In this document: positions 6,043-6,769 of the stretch, one piece after another
Layout: every line of letters begins with the position of its first letter
Position numbering within the stretch: the stretch's first letter is position 1
Assembly (NCBI GenBank): GCA_036394075.1
Contig: DASWFT010000224.1
Location: forward strand, 1 to 6,769
DNA length: 6,769 nucleotides
From: JAWWPY01 sp036394075
GTDB taxonomy: Bacteria; Actinomycetota; Actinomycetes; Streptosporangiales; Streptosporangiaceae
Direction: 5' to 3'
Notes under the pieces: model-generated
What the model was told of the DNA's origin: nothing
The model's input: only the letters and a program-made list of their open reading frames with translations
Database searches by the model: none
Made by a program: the position numbers and the translations under genes

Positions 6043-6769
6043 ATGCCGACCGTGGAGTTGTCAGCCGGTCCGATCGACTACGAGGACACCGGCGGCGATG
6101 GGCCTGTCCTGGTGTTCCTGCACGGGCTGACGATGGACGGGTCCGTATGGCGTCACGTCGTCGCCGGCCTGCGAGGGGACTACCGCTGCGTGCTGCCGAC
6201 CCTGCCACTGGGCGGGCATCGCCGCCCGATGCGGGCCGGCGCCGACCTTTCCCTGGCTGGGATCGCCCGGCTGGTGGGTGAGTTCATCGAGGCGCTCGGG
6301 CTCGCGGACGTGACGCTCGTCCAGAACGACTGGGGCGGGGCGCAGGTCCTGATCGCCCTGGGCGACACCTCCCGGCTGGCGCGACTGGTGATCACGTCCA
6401 GCGAGGCGTTCGACAACTACCCGCCGCGCCCGGCGCGCGTCATCACGCTGCTGGCCCGGGTGCCGGGAGGCCTGGCCGTGCTGATGAACCTGCTTCGTTT
6501 CCGGGCGGTCCGCAGAGCACCGGGGTCGTGGGGCTGGATGAGCAAGCGGCCCGTGCCCGACGAGGTGATGGATGCCTGGTTCCGCCCCGCGACCACCGAC
6601 CGGGCTATCCGCCGGGACCTGGCCAAGTACGCGACCTCGGTACCGTCGCGGCAGGTGCTGCTCGACTGGGCCGGCCGCAGCGCCTCGTTCGGTCGGCCCG
6701 TCCTCATTGTCTGGGCCGGCGAGGACCGGATGATGCCCCCCGATCACGGTCGCCGCCTGGCCGGCGTCT
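6043..6769 (+). CDS. Alpha/beta-fold hydrolase with Asp nucleophile elbow (3' end outside window)
   Basis: The visible 242 residues form most of an alpha/beta hydrolase of the haloalkane dehalogenase/epoxide hydrolase-like branch. The oxyanion-hole HG motif is at 27-28 (FLHGLTMDGSVW). The nucleophile elbow is VQNDWGGAQ (93-101) with Asp96 as the likely nucleophile, where many esterases have Ser. The expected acid is Asp228 in AGEDRMMP (225-232). A cap region lies at about 125-205. The catalytic His falls beyond the window. The segment LPTLPLGGHRRPM replaces the usual DLPGHG loop, which I recall from an uncharacterised actinobacterial subfamily. The substrate cannot be assigned. The ATG at 6043 has GGAGG 4 nt upstream and gives the family's usual N-terminus. 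A GTG at 6040 adds one residue. An in-frame ATG at 5986 would add 19 residues, including a rare TTA codon, but lacks a good ribosome-binding site. Confidence 0.9.
   Translation, partial: MPTVELSAGPIDYEDTGGDGPVLVFLHGLTMDGSVWRHVVAGLRGDYRCVLPTLPLGGHRRPMRAGADLSLAGIARLVGEFIEALGLADVTLVQNDWGGAQVLIALGDTSRLARLVITSSEAFDNYPPRPARVITLLARVPGGLAVLMNLLRFRAVRRAPGSWGWMSKRPVPDEVMDAWFRPATTDRAIRRDLAKYATSVPSRQVLLDWAGRSASFGRPVLIVWAGEDRMMPPDHGRRLAGV

Noticed and set aside
6061..6747. Minus-strand frame of 228 codons
   Set aside because: Antisense to the alpha/beta hydrolase, whose catalytic motifs are all in the plus frame.

Overview
The window is high-GC DNA with strong G/C bias at third codon positions, GTG as well as ATG starts, and a possible leaderless promoter. 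Together with the families present (MMPL transporter, large ATP-binding LuxR-type regulator, PadR regulator, DUF1707 membrane protein), this points to an actinomycete (Streptomyces, Streptosporangiales or Frankia-like). Genus cannot be assigned from the sequence alone. No rRNA, tRNA, CRISPR array, phage gene or intact transposase was seen.

Layout. Minus strand, left end: the N-terminal 381 residues of an MMPL/RND-type exporter (1-1145, running off the window), preceded 18 bp upstream by a short reading frame (1164-1433) that looks like the orphaned C-terminal accessory domain of an ABC-transporter ATPase. A divergent control region (about 1434-1552) holds a perfect 8-5-8 inverted repeat and a -10-like box placed so that the next gene may be leaderless. 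Plus strand: a 765-residue NTPase/TPR/LuxR-HTH regulator (1553-3850), a hairpin terminator candidate, then a well-formed promoter overlapped by a dyad and followed by a two-gene operon of a PadR-type regulator (3976-4695) and a DUF1707 two-helix membrane protein (4709-5215). The DUF1707 gene ends inside a 16-bp tandem duplication, followed by a second direct repeat. Next are a six-helix HdeD/DUF308 membrane protein (5322-5897), a short spacer with an inverted repeat, and the first 242 residues of an alpha/beta hydrolase with an Asp nucleophile elbow (6043 to window end).

How they may work together (inference). The divergent arrangement suggests that the large LuxR-type regulator may control the MMPL exporter. 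The PadR protein probably represses its own promoter and the downstream DUF1707 gene. HdeD and the hydrolase have their own ribosome-binding sites and sit beyond spacers carrying repeats or hairpins, so they may be independent units. Overall this is an envelope, efflux and stress type neighbourhood built of recognisable families. I do not see a convincing new multi-gene system. The points most worth a second look are the orphan ABC-ATPase tail in front of the exporter, the dyads at the two regulator promoters, and the repeat cluster at the end of the DUF1707 gene.
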